Source: Lawsonibacter celer (lineage in GTDB: Bacteria; Bacillota; Clostridia; Oscillospirales; Oscillospiraceae). From it: a DNA stretch of 64,000 nt. Below the pieces are notes generated by a model that had not been told where the DNA came from, did not search any database, and saw only the letters and a list, made by a program, of their open reading frames with translations. The stretch lies in NCBI RefSeq assembly GCF_014281125.1, contig NZ_JACOEA010000003.1, positions 1-64,000 of the forward strand. Reading direction: 5' to 3'. Within the stretch, counting starts at the first letter, position 1, and every line of letters begins with the position of its first letter. The position numbers were made by a program, and so were the translations under genes. Positions 34,906 to 44,201 of the stretch are shown here, piece after piece.

Positions 34906-35637
34906 ATGACTCGTCATTTTCTCGCCCTGGCCCTGGCCGGGACGCTGGCCCTAAGCCTGCTGGCTGGCTGCTCCGGCGGCAATTCCGAGCCCGCACCTGA
35001 GACCTCCACCCCGCCCGCCACGGAGTCTGTCACCCCCTCGCTGCCCGGCTCCACCGAAACCCCCGCCCCAGGCGTTGAAGAGACCGACACGCCTGACGAC
35101 ACCCCCGCCCCGGAGGAGAGCGATGTGCCGGATACCACAACGCCTGCACAGAAGCCTTCCCCCACTCCCTCCGCCCAGCCCTCCCAGACGCCGGCGCCCA
35201 AGCCCACCCCCGCGCCCTCCGCAAAGCCCACTCCCGCGCCGACGCCCACCCCTCAGTCCAATGTGGTTCAGTCCGTCTGGAATGAGATCTCCGCTCTGGA
35301 CATCCCGTCCCTGTCCGACGTGGACGCTGATACCTTCTCCACCCTGTATGGCATTGACACCGGCGACCTGACCAGATTTGTCTGCAAGATGCCTATGATG
35401 AATGTCCAGGCCACCGAGTTCTTCATTGCCGAGGTAAAGGAAGGCAAGATGGATGCGGTCAAGGCCGGGGTTGAGGCCCGCCAGGCCGACCTGGAGGAGC
35501 AGTGGAGCCAGTATCTCCCTGAGCAATTAGAATTAGTGCAGAACTATAAGCTGGTCACTAACGGCAATTACATCCTTTTTGCCATCTCCGACCAGGCAGA
35601 CAAAGCGGTCGAACTCTTTAACAGATATACAAAATAA
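34906..35637 (+). CDS. DUF4358 lipoprotein
   Basis: 243 residues. Lipobox LLAGC places the lipidated Cys near residue 23. A long Pro/Thr/Ser-rich linker (about 28-120) is followed by a DUF4358 domain (about 122-243): VWNEISALDIPSLSDVDADTFSTLYGID through to a terminal AVELFNRY. DUF4358 proteins often occur next to MBOAT acyltransferases in Firmicutes, as here, and probably help O-acylation of a surface polymer. AAAGGAG precedes the start. Confidence 0.82.
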   Translation: MTRHFLALALAGTLALSLLAGCSGGNSEPAPETSTPPATESVTPSLPGSTETPAPGVEETDTPDDTPAPEESDVPDTTTPAQKPSPTPSAQPSQTPAPKPTPAPSAKPTPAPTPTPQSNVVQSVWNEISALDIPSLSDVDADTFSTLYGIDTGDLTRFVCKMPMMNVQATEFFIAEVKEGKMDAVKAGVEARQADLEEQWSQYLPEQLELVQNYKLVTNGNYILFAISDQADKAVELFNRYTK

Positions 35638-35667
35638 GGCGAATCGGGTATAATACCGTAGCAGGAC

Positions 35668-35700
35668 GCCCGGCGGGTGTGCCCCGCCGGGCGCCTTTCT
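35668..35700 (+). terminator. Hairpin after the DUF4358 gene
   Basis: A 10-bp GC stem (35668-35677 with 35683-35692) followed by GCCTTTCT. It is a weak terminator, so some read-through into the MBOAT gene is likely. Confidence 0.5.
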
Positions 35701-35728
35701 GACTGCGAAACAAGAAGAAGGTGACTTT

Positions 35729-37132
35729 TTGGTTTTTTCCAGCCTGTATTTTCTATTTTTGTATCTCCCCATTGTATTAATTGCATACTATATTACTCCT
35801 CTCAAATGGCGCAACCTTGTGCTTCTGGTATTTAACCTGATCTTTTATGCCTGGGGCGAACCAGTTTACATCCTCATCATGTTTGTCTCGATCGGCATTG
35901 ACTATACGCACGGCATGCTGGTGGACCGCTGCAAGCGCAGCGGAAATGACAGGGGCGCCCGGATGGCAGTGGCCTCGTCGGTGATTTTTAATCTGGCGCT
36001 TCTGTTTTTCTTCAAGTACTGGGACTTTATTGCGGGCAGTCTAGCCGCTGTCGGCCTGAACATCATGCCCAAGCTGGGGCTGAGCCTGCCCATCGGCATC
36101 TCCTTTTACACCTTTCAGACCATGAGCTATACCATCGACGTATACCGGGGGGATGCCAGAGTACAGAAAAATATCGTCAATTTTGGCACCTTTGTGACCC
36201 TGTTTCCCCAGTTGATCGCGGGTCCTATCATCAAGTACAAGGACCTGGACGAACAGATTGACTTCCGTACCCATTCCCCGGAGCAGTTTGCCTCCGGGGT
36301 GCAGGTATTTGTGGTGGGCCTGGCCAAGAAAGTGCTGCTGGCCAACAATCTGGGGATGTTGTGGGACGCCTACAAGGCCCTCCCGGTGGAACAGCTCACC
36401 ACCGCCGGTGCGTGGCTGGGGGTGGCGGCGTTCTCCCTGCAGCTCTATTTTGACTTCTCCGGCTACTCGGATATGGCCGTTGGCCTGGGCCGCATGCTCG
36501 GCTTTGAGTTTATGCGCAACTTTGACTACCCCTATATCGCCAAATCCATCACGGAATTCTGGCGTCGCTGGCATATCTCTCTGGGCACCTGGTTCCGGGA
36601 GTATATGTATATCCCCCTGGGCGGCAACCGAGTGAGCAAGCCCCGTCTCTTCTTTAATCTGCTGCTGGTCTGGGCTGCCACCGGCATCTGGCACGGGGCC
36701 AGCTGGAATTTTCTCCTCTGGGGCCTCTATTTCGCCGCCCTTCTGATTCTGGAAAAGGCCTTTCTGCTCAAAGCCCTGCAGAAGCTGCCCGCCCTTCTCC
36801 AGCACCTGTATACCCTCTTTCTGGTGGTGGTCAGCTGGGCCATCTTCGCAGTGGAGGACTTCGGCCACATGGGCGGCTATCTGAAGGCCATGTTCGGAAT
36901 GGCCGGCGGCGGGGCCGCAAACGATAACTTTCTGTATTATCTTCTTTCCTATCTCCCCATGCTTATCATCTCCTGCGTGGCCTGCACCCCCCTGGCCGCC
37001 AGATTGTGGAGGCGCCTGCCGGAGCGGTCCATGCGGCTGATCCTGCCCGTTTTACTGCTGGCCGGGCTGATTTTCTCCACCGCCTATCTGGTAGACGCCA
37101 CCTACAATCCCTTCCTCTATTTTCGTTTTTAA
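35729..37132 (+). CDS. MBOAT family O-acyltransferase (AlgI/DltB-like)
   Basis: Membrane-bound acyltransferase of 467 residues with many hydrophobic helices. Family signatures: SFYTFQTMSYTIDVYRG near 110, FFDFSGYSDMAVGLG-like segment (YFDFSGYSDMA) near 240, and the catalytic-His segment GIWHGASWNFLLWG near 320. It moves acyl groups across the membrane onto extracellular polymers. It starts with TTG at 35729, supported by AGAAGAAGG upstream. It is followed after 12 bases by the DHHW partner gene, the usual AlgI/AlgJ-type pairing. Confidence 0.93.
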   Translation: MVFSSLYFLFLYLPIVLIAYYITPLKWRNLVLLVFNLIFYAWGEPVYILIMFVSIGIDYTHGMLVDRCKRSGNDRGARMAVASSVIFNLALLFFFKYWDFIAGSLAAVGLNIMPKLGLSLPIGISFYTFQTMSYTIDVYRGDARVQKNIVNFGTFVTLFPQLIAGPIIKYKDLDEQIDFRTHSPEQFASGVQVFVVGLAKKVLLANNLGMLWDAYKALPVEQLTTAGAWLGVAAFSLQLYFDFSGYSDMAVGLGRMLGFEFMRNFDYPYIAKSITEFWRRWHISLGTWFREYMYIPLGGNRVSKPRLFFNLLLVWAATGIWHGASWNFLLWGLYFAALLILEKAFLLKALQKLPALLQHLYTLFLVVVSWAIFAVEDFGHMGGYLKAMFGMAGGGAANDNFLYYLLSYLPMLIISCVACTPLAARLWRRLPERSMRLILPVLLLAGLIFSTAYLVDATYNPFLYFRF

Positions 37133-37144
37133 GGAGGTCCAACT

Positions 37145-38278
37145 ATGAGCAAACGCTACTGCATCTTCATTACCGCCCTGTTCTGCGCCTTTATCGGGGT
37201 ATTCCTGGTGGCCAACGCCGTCTCCCCGGATCGGGAATTTTCCCAGATGGAAAATCGGACGCTGGCTCAACTCCCCGTGCCGTCTGTGAAAACCCTGGTC
37301 AACGGCAGCTTTATGTCTGACTTTGAGACCTATGTCACCGACCAGTTTGTGGGCCGGGACGGCTGGATCGCACTCAAGTCCTCCACCGAGCGCGCCCTGG
37401 GCAAGAAGGAAAACAACAACGTCTATTTTTGTGACCAGGATACCCTCATCACCAGATTTGACGAGCCAGACGGGACCAAGGTGACTAATAACCTGAATTA
37501 TGTGAACAAGTTTGTGGAAAATGTGGATATCCCGGTGTACTTCTCCCTGATCCCGACCCAGGCCTGCATCTGGGCCGACCGTCTGCCCGCCGGTGCCCCC
37601 AACGCCGACCAGACCGCGATTCTGGAGCAGGCGGCGGGCGCAACCGCCGCCCAGTGGTATGACTCCTATTCCTCCCTGTTCGCCCACAAGGATGAGGATA
37701 TCTTCTACCGGACCGACCACCATTGGACGAGCCTAGGCGCCTATTACGGCTATACCGCCCTGTGCCAGGCCATGGGGCTCACCCCCGTCCCCCTGGAGCA
37801 GTACGACAAGACCACCGTCAGCGAGTCCTTCTACGGAACGGTGTTCTCCTCCTCCGGCGTGCGCTGGGTGCGCCCCGACCGCATCGACACCTATGTGCCC
37901 GAGGACGGGATCACCGTGGTCTCCCACACCTATGACGCCAAGGGCAATCCGGTGGAGGAGCCCCGGCAGCTCTATGACGAGTCCTATCTGACGGTCAAGG
38001 ACCAGTACTCCATGTTCCTGGGGGGCAACCAATCCTTGGGCGTGGTGACCAATACCAATAACCCGGACGCGCCCAAGCTTCTCATCATCCGGGACTCCTA
38101 CGCGGATTCCTTGGTACCCTTCCTCACCCCCCACTTCTCCGAGATTCATCTGATCGACCTGCGCTACTACAAGCTCTCGGTCTCTGAGTATGTCCAGCGC
38201 AACGGCATTGACGAGGCCCTGGTGCTCTACAGCGTGCCCAACTTTACCTCCGACTCCAACCTGGTATGGCTGAAGTGA
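37145..38278 (+). CDS. DHHW family protein (AlgJ/AlgX-like, SGNH fold)
   Basis: 377 residues with an N-terminal signal anchor (about 6-26). The extracellular part has the family DHHW motif in FYRTDHHWTSLGAYYGY (near 190), and a later Ser-containing block LLIIRDSYADSLVPFL near 315 in the place of the SGNH serine. Such proteins receive acyl groups from the MBOAT partner and pass them to a polysaccharide or teichoic-acid-like polymer; the polymer is unknown. AAGGAGG precedes the ATG. Confidence 0.9.
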   Translation: MSKRYCIFITALFCAFIGVFLVANAVSPDREFSQMENRTLAQLPVPSVKTLVNGSFMSDFETYVTDQFVGRDGWIALKSSTERALGKKENNNVYFCDQDTLITRFDEPDGTKVTNNLNYVNKFVENVDIPVYFSLIPTQACIWADRLPAGAPNADQTAILEQAAGATAAQWYDSYSSLFAHKDEDIFYRTDHHWTSLGAYYGYTALCQAMGLTPVPLEQYDKTTVSESFYGTVFSSSGVRWVRPDRIDTYVPEDGITVVSHTYDAKGNPVEEPRQLYDESYLTVKDQYSMFLGGNQSLGVVTNTNNPDAPKLLIIRDSYADSLVPFLTPHFSEIHLIDLRYYKLSVSEYVQRNGIDEALVLYSVPNFTSDSNLVWLK

Positions 38279-38288
38279 CCGGAATACA

Positions 38289-38316
38289 AAAGGCCCCGCC
38301 CGTATGGGCGGGGCTT
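38289..38316 (+). terminator. Hairpin after the DHHW gene
   Basis: AAGGCCCCGCCC-GTAT-GGGCGGGGCTT. It has no U-run, so its efficiency is doubtful. Confidence 0.4.
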
Positions 38317-38345
38317 CCAATCCGGAATTGTAGGGAGGCAGCAGG

Positions 38346-38813
38346 ATGAAGCAGGACGAGTTCTTTATGAAAGAGGCCATCCGCCTCTCCCGGGAGGCGG
38401 CGCGCCACGGAAACGAACCTTTCGGCGCGGTGCTGGTCAGGGACGGCCAGATTGTCCACACAAATGAAAATCAGATTTACAGCCGGCACGATTTTACCGC
38501 TCATGCAGAGCTGGGATTGATCCAAGCCTTCTGTGCGGAGACGGGCGTCACCGATCTGCATGAATACACTTTATATTCCAGCTGCGAGCCCTGCTTTATG
38601 TGCAGCGGCGCCATGGTATGGGCCAGGCTGGGCCGGCTGGTCTACGGCGCAAGCGATCTGGAGCTGTGTAGCCTCCTCTCCTCCAGAGGCAGCCCATGCA
38701 GCAGAATCGTATTTGAGCATTCCCATTACAGTCCCCAGGTCACCCCCGGCGTGCTGCGGGCGGAGAGCCTGGAGGTCCTCAGGGAGTATTTTTCCGCCCA
38801 TGGGAAGCACTGA
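38346..38813 (+). CDS. Nucleoside/nucleobase deaminase (cytidine-deaminase fold)
   Basis: Zn-dependent deaminase of 155 residues. The catalytic HAE motif is in FTAHAELGLI near residue 52, and the Zn-binding Cys pair is SCEPCFMCSGAM near 81. It resembles the guanine deaminase/TadA-like branch and lacks clear tRNA-binding extensions, so a free purine base or nucleoside is more likely than tRNA. A purine role would suit the organism, but this gene is far from the purine island. GGGAGG precedes the start. Confidence 0.82.
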   Translation: MKQDEFFMKEAIRLSREAARHGNEPFGAVLVRDGQIVHTNENQIYSRHDFTAHAELGLIQAFCAETGVTDLHEYTLYSSCEPCFMCSGAMVWARLGRLVYGASDLELCSLLSSRGSPCSRIVFEHSHYSPQVTPGVLRAESLEVLREYFSAHGKH

Positions 38814-38833
38814 TCGGAGCATCCATAGAACCC

Positions 38834-38885
38834 AAAAAAGCTTCGGGGCTGAGAACCGCTCAGTCCCGAAGCTTTTTTGCTTTTA
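38834..38885. terminator. Bidirectional terminator between deaminase and NhaC genes
   Basis: A 20-bp stem (38834-38853 with 38859-38878) with A-run and T-run flanks on both strands. Confidence 0.88.
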
Positions 38886-38918
38886 TGCGCCCCCTAGCGG
38901 GCAAAGGGGCTTTCTGTC

Positions 38919-40580
38919 TCAGCCCGCCCGTCCGGGTGCGGCGCGGCCGGACGCCTTCTTCAGGATCAGCAGAACTGCCGCCATCAGCACCACGCCGATG
39001 GCCAGGTTTACAAACACATTCTGGATAAATCCGGCAAACAGATAGGACACAAAGCACACTGCCGCCACGGTAAGCACATAGGGGAGCTGTGTGGCCACAT
39101 GGTCCAAATGGCTGCACTGGGCACCGGTGGAGGACATAATTGTGGTGTCGGAAATGGGGGAGCAGTGGTCGCCCATGACCGCCCCCGCCATGCACGCGGA
39201 GATCCCGATGACCTGGATGGTGGAGCCGTTGGGGAACACCTCCACAATGATGGGGATGAGGATGCCGAAGGTCCCCCAGGATGTGCCGGTGGCAAAGGCC
39301 AGGCCGCAGGCAATGAGGAAAATAATGGCGGGCAGGAAGCTGCTCAGCCCTCTGGCATAGGTGTAGATGAAGCCGGCGACAAAGTCGGCCGCACCCAGGG
39401 AGCTGGTGATGCCGCTGATCGTCCAGGCAAAGGTCAGGATCAGGATGGCTGGCACCATGGCCTTGAAGCCCGCCGGCACAGAATCCGCAAAGGACTCAAA
39501 GGAGATATTGCGCCGGATCAGTACAAAGTAGACAAAGGCGAACAGAATGGCGACAAAGCCCCCGTACATCAGTCCGCTGGTGGCCGAGCAGTTGGCGAAG
39601 GACTGCACCAGGTCCATATAATACTCGCTGGCTGGATCAAAGAAGCCGCCGGTATAGATCAGCCCCAGAATACAGGCCGCGATCAGCACCACCACCGGCA
39701 GAATCAGGTCCATCACCCTGCCCCGGGAGGAGACCTCCTCCTCCTCTGAGTCCGCATAGGGCCGCTCAGGCGTGGTGTACAGGTCATCTTTATACCGTGC
39801 GTTGTACTCAAAGGTACGCATGGGGCCGAAGTCAATGTTGAGGGCCGAGATCAATACCACGGTGAGCAAGGTCAGCAGGGCATAATAGTTGAAGGGGATG
39901 GCCCGGATAAACAGAGCCAGGCCGTCGGTGCCCTCCACCATGCCGGCCACTGCGGCTGCCCAGGAGCTGATGGGCGCGATGATGCACACAGGCGCGGCCG
40001 TGGAGTCAATGATATAGGCCAGCTTGGCCCGGGAGATCTGATGGGCATCGGTGACAGGCCGCATCACGTTTCCCACGGTCAGGCAGTTGAAGTAGTCGTC
40101 CACAAAGATGACACAGCCCAGCAAGAAGGTGGACAGCTGCGCCCCCCGGCGGGTCTTGATGGCCTTTCTGGCCCACTCGCCATAGGCACGGGAGCCTCCG
40201 GACTTGTTCATCAGTGCCACAATGATCCCCAGGATCACCAGGAAAATGACAATGCCCAGGTTATCGCTCACCTTCCCGATCATGGTGTCAAACAGATGGA
40301 CCGTGGCGTCCACCGGCTGCCCCAGGCCGTAATAGAGCGCGCCCACGGCGCAGCCAAAGAACAGGGAAACATATACTTCCTTGGTAATCAGCGCCAGGCC
40401 GATGGCCAAAATGGGCGGCAGCAGTGCCCAGGCCGTCCCCACCAGCCCCAGCGCCTCGCCGGTGGCGGGGTCCACATTGCCGCGGCCCCAGGAGATTCCC
40501 GCCGCGAGCAGGGCCACTGCGGCGATCAGAAATACGCCCAGCACGATCCGTGTGAGCTTACTCTTTTTCTTCGCTTTCAT
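38919..40580 (-). CDS. NhaC family Na+/H+ antiporter
   Basis: Polytopic membrane protein of 553 residues with about 12-13 helices. Family landmarks: VIFVDDYFNCLTVGNVMRPVTD near 170, IIDSTAAPVCIIAPISSWAA near 205, and FATGTSWGTFGILIPI near 430 with MAGAVMGDHCSPISDTTIMSS following. Exports sodium or an organic cation against protons. The ATG at 40580 follows GGAGGAAG. It is a single-gene unit with its own promoter; some NhaC members exchange malate/lactate or amino acids, which cannot be excluded. Confidence 0.92.
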   Translation of the reverse strand: MKAKKKSKLTRIVLGVFLIAAVALLAAGISWGRGNVDPATGEALGLVGTAWALLPPILAIGLALITKEVYVSLFFGCAVGALYYGLGQPVDATVHLFDTMIGKVSDNLGIVIFLVILGIIVALMNKSGGSRAYGEWARKAIKTRRGAQLSTFLLGCVIFVDDYFNCLTVGNVMRPVTDAHQISRAKLAYIIDSTAAPVCIIAPISSWAAAVAGMVEGTDGLALFIRAIPFNYYALLTLLTVVLISALNIDFGPMRTFEYNARYKDDLYTTPERPYADSEEEEVSSRGRVMDLILPVVVLIAACILGLIYTGGFFDPASEYYMDLVQSFANCSATSGLMYGGFVAILFAFVYFVLIRRNISFESFADSVPAGFKAMVPAILILTFAWTISGITSSLGAADFVAGFIYTYARGLSSFLPAIIFLIACGLAFATGTSWGTFGILIPIIVEVFPNGSTIQVIGISACMAGAVMGDHCSPISDTTIMSSTGAQCSHLDHVATQLPYVLTVAAVCFVSYLFAGFIQNVFVNLAIGVVLMAAVLLILKKASGRAAPGRAG

Positions 40581-40636
40581 TTCTTCCTCCCATTTTTCTT
40601 TCTGGAACAGACACACATTCGGTCGAAACCTGTTCT

Positions 40637-40665
40637 AGTATAATATATTCGGGAGAAAAGCTCAA
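40637..40665 (-). promoter_or_regulatory. Promoter of the NhaC gene
   Basis: On the minus strand: -35 TTGAGC (40665-40660), 17-base spacer, -10 TATACT (40642-40637). Confidence 0.6.
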
Positions 40666-40688
40666 CACTTTATTCCGCAGTGCCCCTT

Positions 40689-41213
40689 TTACGGCATATG
40701 GAACAGAAAGCCCTCCCGCTCGAGGGCCTGGATCACTCTGCGGCAGGCCGCCTCGTCCGGCGTGCGGATCGTATGCAGATGAACCCCGCCGGTCAAATTG
40801 GACAGGGGCTTGGCTCTGTTTTCGGCCACCCGGCGGATAAACTGCGCCACGTCGGACCGGCTGCGGACGTGCAGCGCGCCAGTGAGCTGGCCATAGACCG
40901 GGTGCTCCACCACCACGTCCACCGCCTCGCCGCCCGCGTCCACAATGGCGTTGAGCTCCCGCTCCATATCCTCCGGGGCGTGGACGCAGGCCACGGTGCG
41001 CTCCACCATACCCCGCTTCCGGTTGACTAGATAGCCCCGGGGCGTGGCGGAGATATCCGCCCCCGCCGCCCGCAGCAGCGCCACGTCTCCCACAATGATC
41101 TGTCTGCTCACGGAGAACTTTGCCGCCAAAGCCGAGGCGCTCACCGGCCCCTGCGCCGCCTCCAGCAGGCGGGCCACCGCCGCCCTGCGCTCCGCCGCGC
41201 TCAATGCCTGCAT
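40689..41213 (-). CDS. NiaR/YrxA-type transcriptional repressor (HTH + 3H domain)
   Basis: 174 residues: N-terminal HTH_11 domain (about 5-60, SASALAAKFSVSRQIIVGDVALLRAAG) and C-terminal 3H domain (about 75-172) with His residues in VEHPVYGQ and GGVHLHTI. NiaR proteins sense nicotinic acid and repress NAD salvage and niacin uptake genes. No such target is adjacent; the NhaC gene downstream has its own promoter. I chose ATG at 41213 because GGGAGG is at better spacing than for ATG 41219. Confidence 0.85.
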   Translation of the reverse strand: MQALSAAERRAAVARLLEAAQGPVSASALAAKFSVSRQIIVGDVALLRAAGADISATPRGYLVNRKRGMVERTVACVHAPEDMERELNAIVDAGGEAVDVVVEHPVYGQLTGALHVRSRSDVAQFIRRVAENRAKPLSNLTGGVHLHTIRTPDEAACRRVIQALEREGFLFHMP

Positions 41214-41277
41214 ATCCATTCCTCCCATTTCCCTTGTATTCACTAAGCTATTGTACCATATGTGCGCACAATTTGCC

Positions 41278-41306
41278 TTGCTTTTTTCCCTCTGACAAGG
41301 TAAAAT
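41278..41306 (+). promoter_or_regulatory. Promoter of the second YheO-type regulator
   Basis: -35 TTGCTT (41278-41283), 17-base spacer, -10 TAAAAT (41301-41306). The -10 merges into an A4T6 run. Confidence 0.55.
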
Positions 41307-41359
41307 TTTTTAACAGCAGCGTTTCTTTTATCATTGGCACAGAAAGGGGCATGTCCGCC

Positions 41360-42010
41360 ATGACGCGCGCAGAGGCTTTTGAATTTTTGGACCGCACCGC
41401 CCGTGGGATCGCCGAGATGTTCGGCTCCTCCTGTGAGACACTGGTCCACGACATGGAGGACCCCCGGCACCCGATTCTGTCCATCTACAACGGACATGTC
41501 TCCGGCCGTGAGGTGGGCTCCACCATGGACATCCTGGGCACGGCCCGGGAGCTGGACGAGAACGCCCTGGTCACCGACTTTGTGAATCTCTACGCCACCA
41601 CCCCCTCCGGTCAGCAGATCAAAAGCAGCACCTTCCATCTGATCGGCGAGGCGTACAACCTGGCCTTGGGCATCAACTTTGACTACACCTCCCTGGTGTA
41701 TGCCAACCGCATCCTGGTGGACCTGATGAGCGCGGAGGCCGACCTGCAGAGCGCCATGTGGCAGGGCGGCGGGGAGCAACTGCTCGCCGAGCTTTTCGAC
41801 AAATGCCTGGCCGCTGTGGGCAAGCCGGTGGCCAGCCTGAACAAGCGGGACCGGCTGAAGATCATCGCCCTGTTGGACCAGAACAGTGCATTTTCCTACC
41901 GCAAATCTGTGCCCTTTGTGGCCAAGCGGCTGCAGGTCTCCCGGTACACCGTGTACAAGTACCTGGGTGAGCTGGAGCGTGGCGAGAAGGGCGACGAGGA
42001 ACTGGAGTGA
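41360..42010 (+). CDS. Second YheO-type PAS/HTH transcriptional regulator
   Basis: 216 residues with the same layout as the regulator at 10525: YheO-like PAS domain (about 1-120, MFGSSCETLVHDMEDPRHPILSIYNGHVSGREVG) and C-terminal HTH_22 (about 150-210, LQVSRYTVYKYLGEL). ATG at 41360 is preferred because the AAAGGGG ribosome site is too close to ATG 41351. The stop lies 6 bases before the PepV-like peptidase start, so the two are co-transcribed and probably functionally linked. Confidence 0.85.
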   Translation: MTRAEAFEFLDRTARGIAEMFGSSCETLVHDMEDPRHPILSIYNGHVSGREVGSTMDILGTARELDENALVTDFVNLYATTPSGQQIKSSTFHLIGEAYNLALGINFDYTSLVYANRILVDLMSAEADLQSAMWQGGGEQLLAELFDKCLAAVGKPVASLNKRDRLKIIALLDQNSAFSYRKSVPFVAKRLQVSRYTVYKYLGELERGEKGDEELE

Positions 42011-42016
42011 CGTTTG

Positions 42017-43423
42017 ATGTACGAACACGAGATTGACGCCTATTTTGACGACCCCGCCCGCCGCGCAGAGCTGGTGGAGCACATCTCCCGCCTGGTGCGC
42101 ATCCGCAGCGTCCGGGAGGAGGCCCGGCCCGGCATGCCCTTCGGCCCCGGCCCCGCCGCCGCCCTGGCGGAGGCGCTGAAGCTGGCCGGTGAGCTGGGCA
42201 TGGACGTGCGCAATTATGAAAACTACGTGGGCACGGCGGATCTGAACGATCAGGAGACCGCCTTGCACATTCTCTGCCACCTGGACGTGGTGGGCGAGGG
42301 CACGGGCTGGACCGTCACCGCGCCCTATGAGCCCAGGCTGGTGGACGGGATGCTCTACGGCCGCGGCACTGACGACGATAAGGGCCCCGCCGTGGCCGCG
42401 CTGCTGGCCATGAAGGCCCTCCGGGACCTAGCCATCCCCCTGAGCAAAAACGCCCGCTTGATCCTGGGTACCGACGAGGAGAGCGGCTCGTCCGACATCG
42501 CCTACTATTACGCCCGGGAGCCCTATGCTCCCTATACCTTCTCCCCGGACGCGGAGTTCCCCCTCATCAACACGGAGAAGGGCAGCTACAAGCCCACCTT
42601 CACCAAGACCTGGCCGGCGGAGACTGCCACCCCCCGGGTGAAGGAGCTCCACGGCGGCTTCCGCATCAATGTGCTGCCTCCCGAGGCAGAGGCCCTGGTG
42701 GCCGGCCTGTCCGCCCAGGCCGCCCGGCCCTATTGCGACCGGGCCGCCGCCGATACCGGCGCCGCCTATGAGCTGCGGGAGGAGGGGGATGACCTGCGCA
42801 TCTTGTGCCACGGCAAGGGTTCCCACGCCTCCCTGCCCGAGGGTGGCAACAACGCCGTCACCGCCCTGCTGCACCTGCTGCGGGCCCTGCCCCTGGCCAA
42901 GACGGGCAGCACGGCGGCCATCTGGTCCCTGAACACCCTCTTCCCCCACGGGGACTGCACCGGCGCGGCCCTTGGGATCGCCCAGGCGGACGCGGTTTCC
43001 GGCGCGCTCTCCCTGGCCTTCTCCCTGCTGGAGGTGGGCGAGACCGGCCTGGAGGGCCGCTTCGACAGCCGGGTCCCCCTCTGCGCGGACGAGGCCAACT
43101 GCAAGGCCGTGGCCGAGGCCGCCTTTGCCCGCCTGGGCTTTACCGTGCAGGGCGAGATGGAGCCACCCCACCATACCCCGGCCGACTCCCCTCTGGTCCA
43201 GACTCTGCTGGCCTGCTACGAGCAGTATAGCGGCCGGAAGGGCGCGTGCCTGGCCATCGGCGGCGGCACCTATGTGCACCATATCCCCGGCGGTGTGGCC
43301 TTTGGCTGCGGCATGCCCGGTTTTGACGGCAACATGCATGGCGCGGATGAGCACACCTGCGTGGACGACCTGCTCACCGCCTGCAAAATCTTTGCCCTGG
43401 CCATCGCGCGCCTGTGTGCGTGA
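42017..43423 (+). CDS. M20 family dipeptidase, PepV-like
   Basis: Zn-dependent peptidase of 468 residues, the usual PepV length. Metal and catalytic motifs: CHLDVVGEG near 91, GRGTDDDKGPAVAA near 116, and DEESGSSD near 153; the C-terminal GGGTYVHHIPGGVAFG is typical. It probably cleaves dipeptides or beta-Ala/Xaa-His-type substrates in the cytoplasm. It is translationally linked to the YheO-type regulator: the ribosome site GGAG lies at the end of the regulator gene. Confidence 0.88.
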   Translation: MYEHEIDAYFDDPARRAELVEHISRLVRIRSVREEARPGMPFGPGPAAALAEALKLAGELGMDVRNYENYVGTADLNDQETALHILCHLDVVGEGTGWTVTAPYEPRLVDGMLYGRGTDDDKGPAVAALLAMKALRDLAIPLSKNARLILGTDEESGSSDIAYYYAREPYAPYTFSPDAEFPLINTEKGSYKPTFTKTWPAETATPRVKELHGGFRINVLPPEAEALVAGLSAQAARPYCDRAAADTGAAYELREEGDDLRILCHGKGSHASLPEGGNNAVTALLHLLRALPLAKTGSTAAIWSLNTLFPHGDCTGAALGIAQADAVSGALSLAFSLLEVGETGLEGRFDSRVPLCADEANCKAVAEAAFARLGFTVQGEMEPPHHTPADSPLVQTLLACYEQYSGRKGACLAIGGGTYVHHIPGGVAFGCGMPGFDGNMHGADEHTCVDDLLTACKIFALAIARLCA

Positions 43424-43485
43424 GCGCCCGCTTATTCAGTCGGTTTTCTCTTCGGAGTGAATCAATAATAAAGAAAGGGAGAATA

Positions 43486-44190
43486 GTGAGACCCATGAGA
43501 CGATTGTTCAAACGCGCCTGCGCCCTGATTCCGGCGCTGGCCCTGGTGCTGAGCCTGACCGCCTGCGGCGGCGGAGGGGTCAGCGCCTTTGACGCCACCA
43601 AATACATTCAGGGACTGCTGAACAAGACCTACCTGGGCGAATTTGACGAGTACATGAATGTGGTGGACATCACCGAGAACGAGTGCGAGGACGACTACAT
43701 CTCCGGCCTGGAGTCCGAGGCGGAGTATTTCGCCAGCGTGTTCCAGATCGACAATCTGACCGACGACATCAAGGCCGATATTGTGGACCTCTATAAGGAG
43801 ATCTACTCCTATTCCAAGTACACCGTCTCCGCCGCCACCAAGCAGGACGACAAGACCTACAGTGTCAAGGTGACGGTGGAGCCCATCGACATCTTCCACC
43901 TGGTGGCCGACGCTCTCAACGGCGGGGCTGCGGACGACTTCAACGCCCAGTATGACGACGTTGACGTGGCGAGCATGTCTGACGACGAGTATGATACCTT
44001 CTACGCGGCCTACGACGCGGCCTGGGCGCAGCTGATTATTGATCTGACCCGGGAGAAGCTGCCCGAGCTGGGCTATCTGGACAGCTCGTCCCTCCTGGTC
44101 CAGGTGGCCGAGGACGAGGACGGCCTCTGGGGCATTCCCCAGTCCGACTTTGACAACCTGGATTGGCTGATTATTGACTATAATTTCTGA
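43486..44190 (+). CDS. Putative lipoprotein of unknown function
   Basis: About 234 residues. N-terminal signal with lipobox-like LSLTACGGGG; the mature part is acidic and rich in Asp, Glu and Tyr, for example DDVDVASMSDDEYDTFYAAYDAAWAQL. No family recognised. The GTG at 43486 has AAAGGGAG 5 bases upstream; the ATG at 43495 is the alternative start. It is a single-gene unit ended by a strong terminator. Confidence 0.75.
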   Translation: MRPMRRLFKRACALIPALALVLSLTACGGGGVSAFDATKYIQGLLNKTYLGEFDEYMNVVDITENECEDDYISGLESEAEYFASVFQIDNLTDDIKADIVDLYKEIYSYSKYTVSAATKQDDKTYSVKVTVEPIDIFHLVADALNGGAADDFNAQYDDVDVASMSDDEYDTFYAAYDAAWAQLIIDLTREKLPELGYLDSSSLLVQVAEDEDGLWGIPQSDFDNLDWLIIDYNF

Positions 44191-44201
44191 GAAAAGCAAC
44201 C

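Noticed and set aside
41301..41312. A4T6 run near the second YheO-type regulator, possible extra copy of the purine operator
   Set aside because: It coincides with a good -10 box (TAAAAT) and is a single, imperfect copy.
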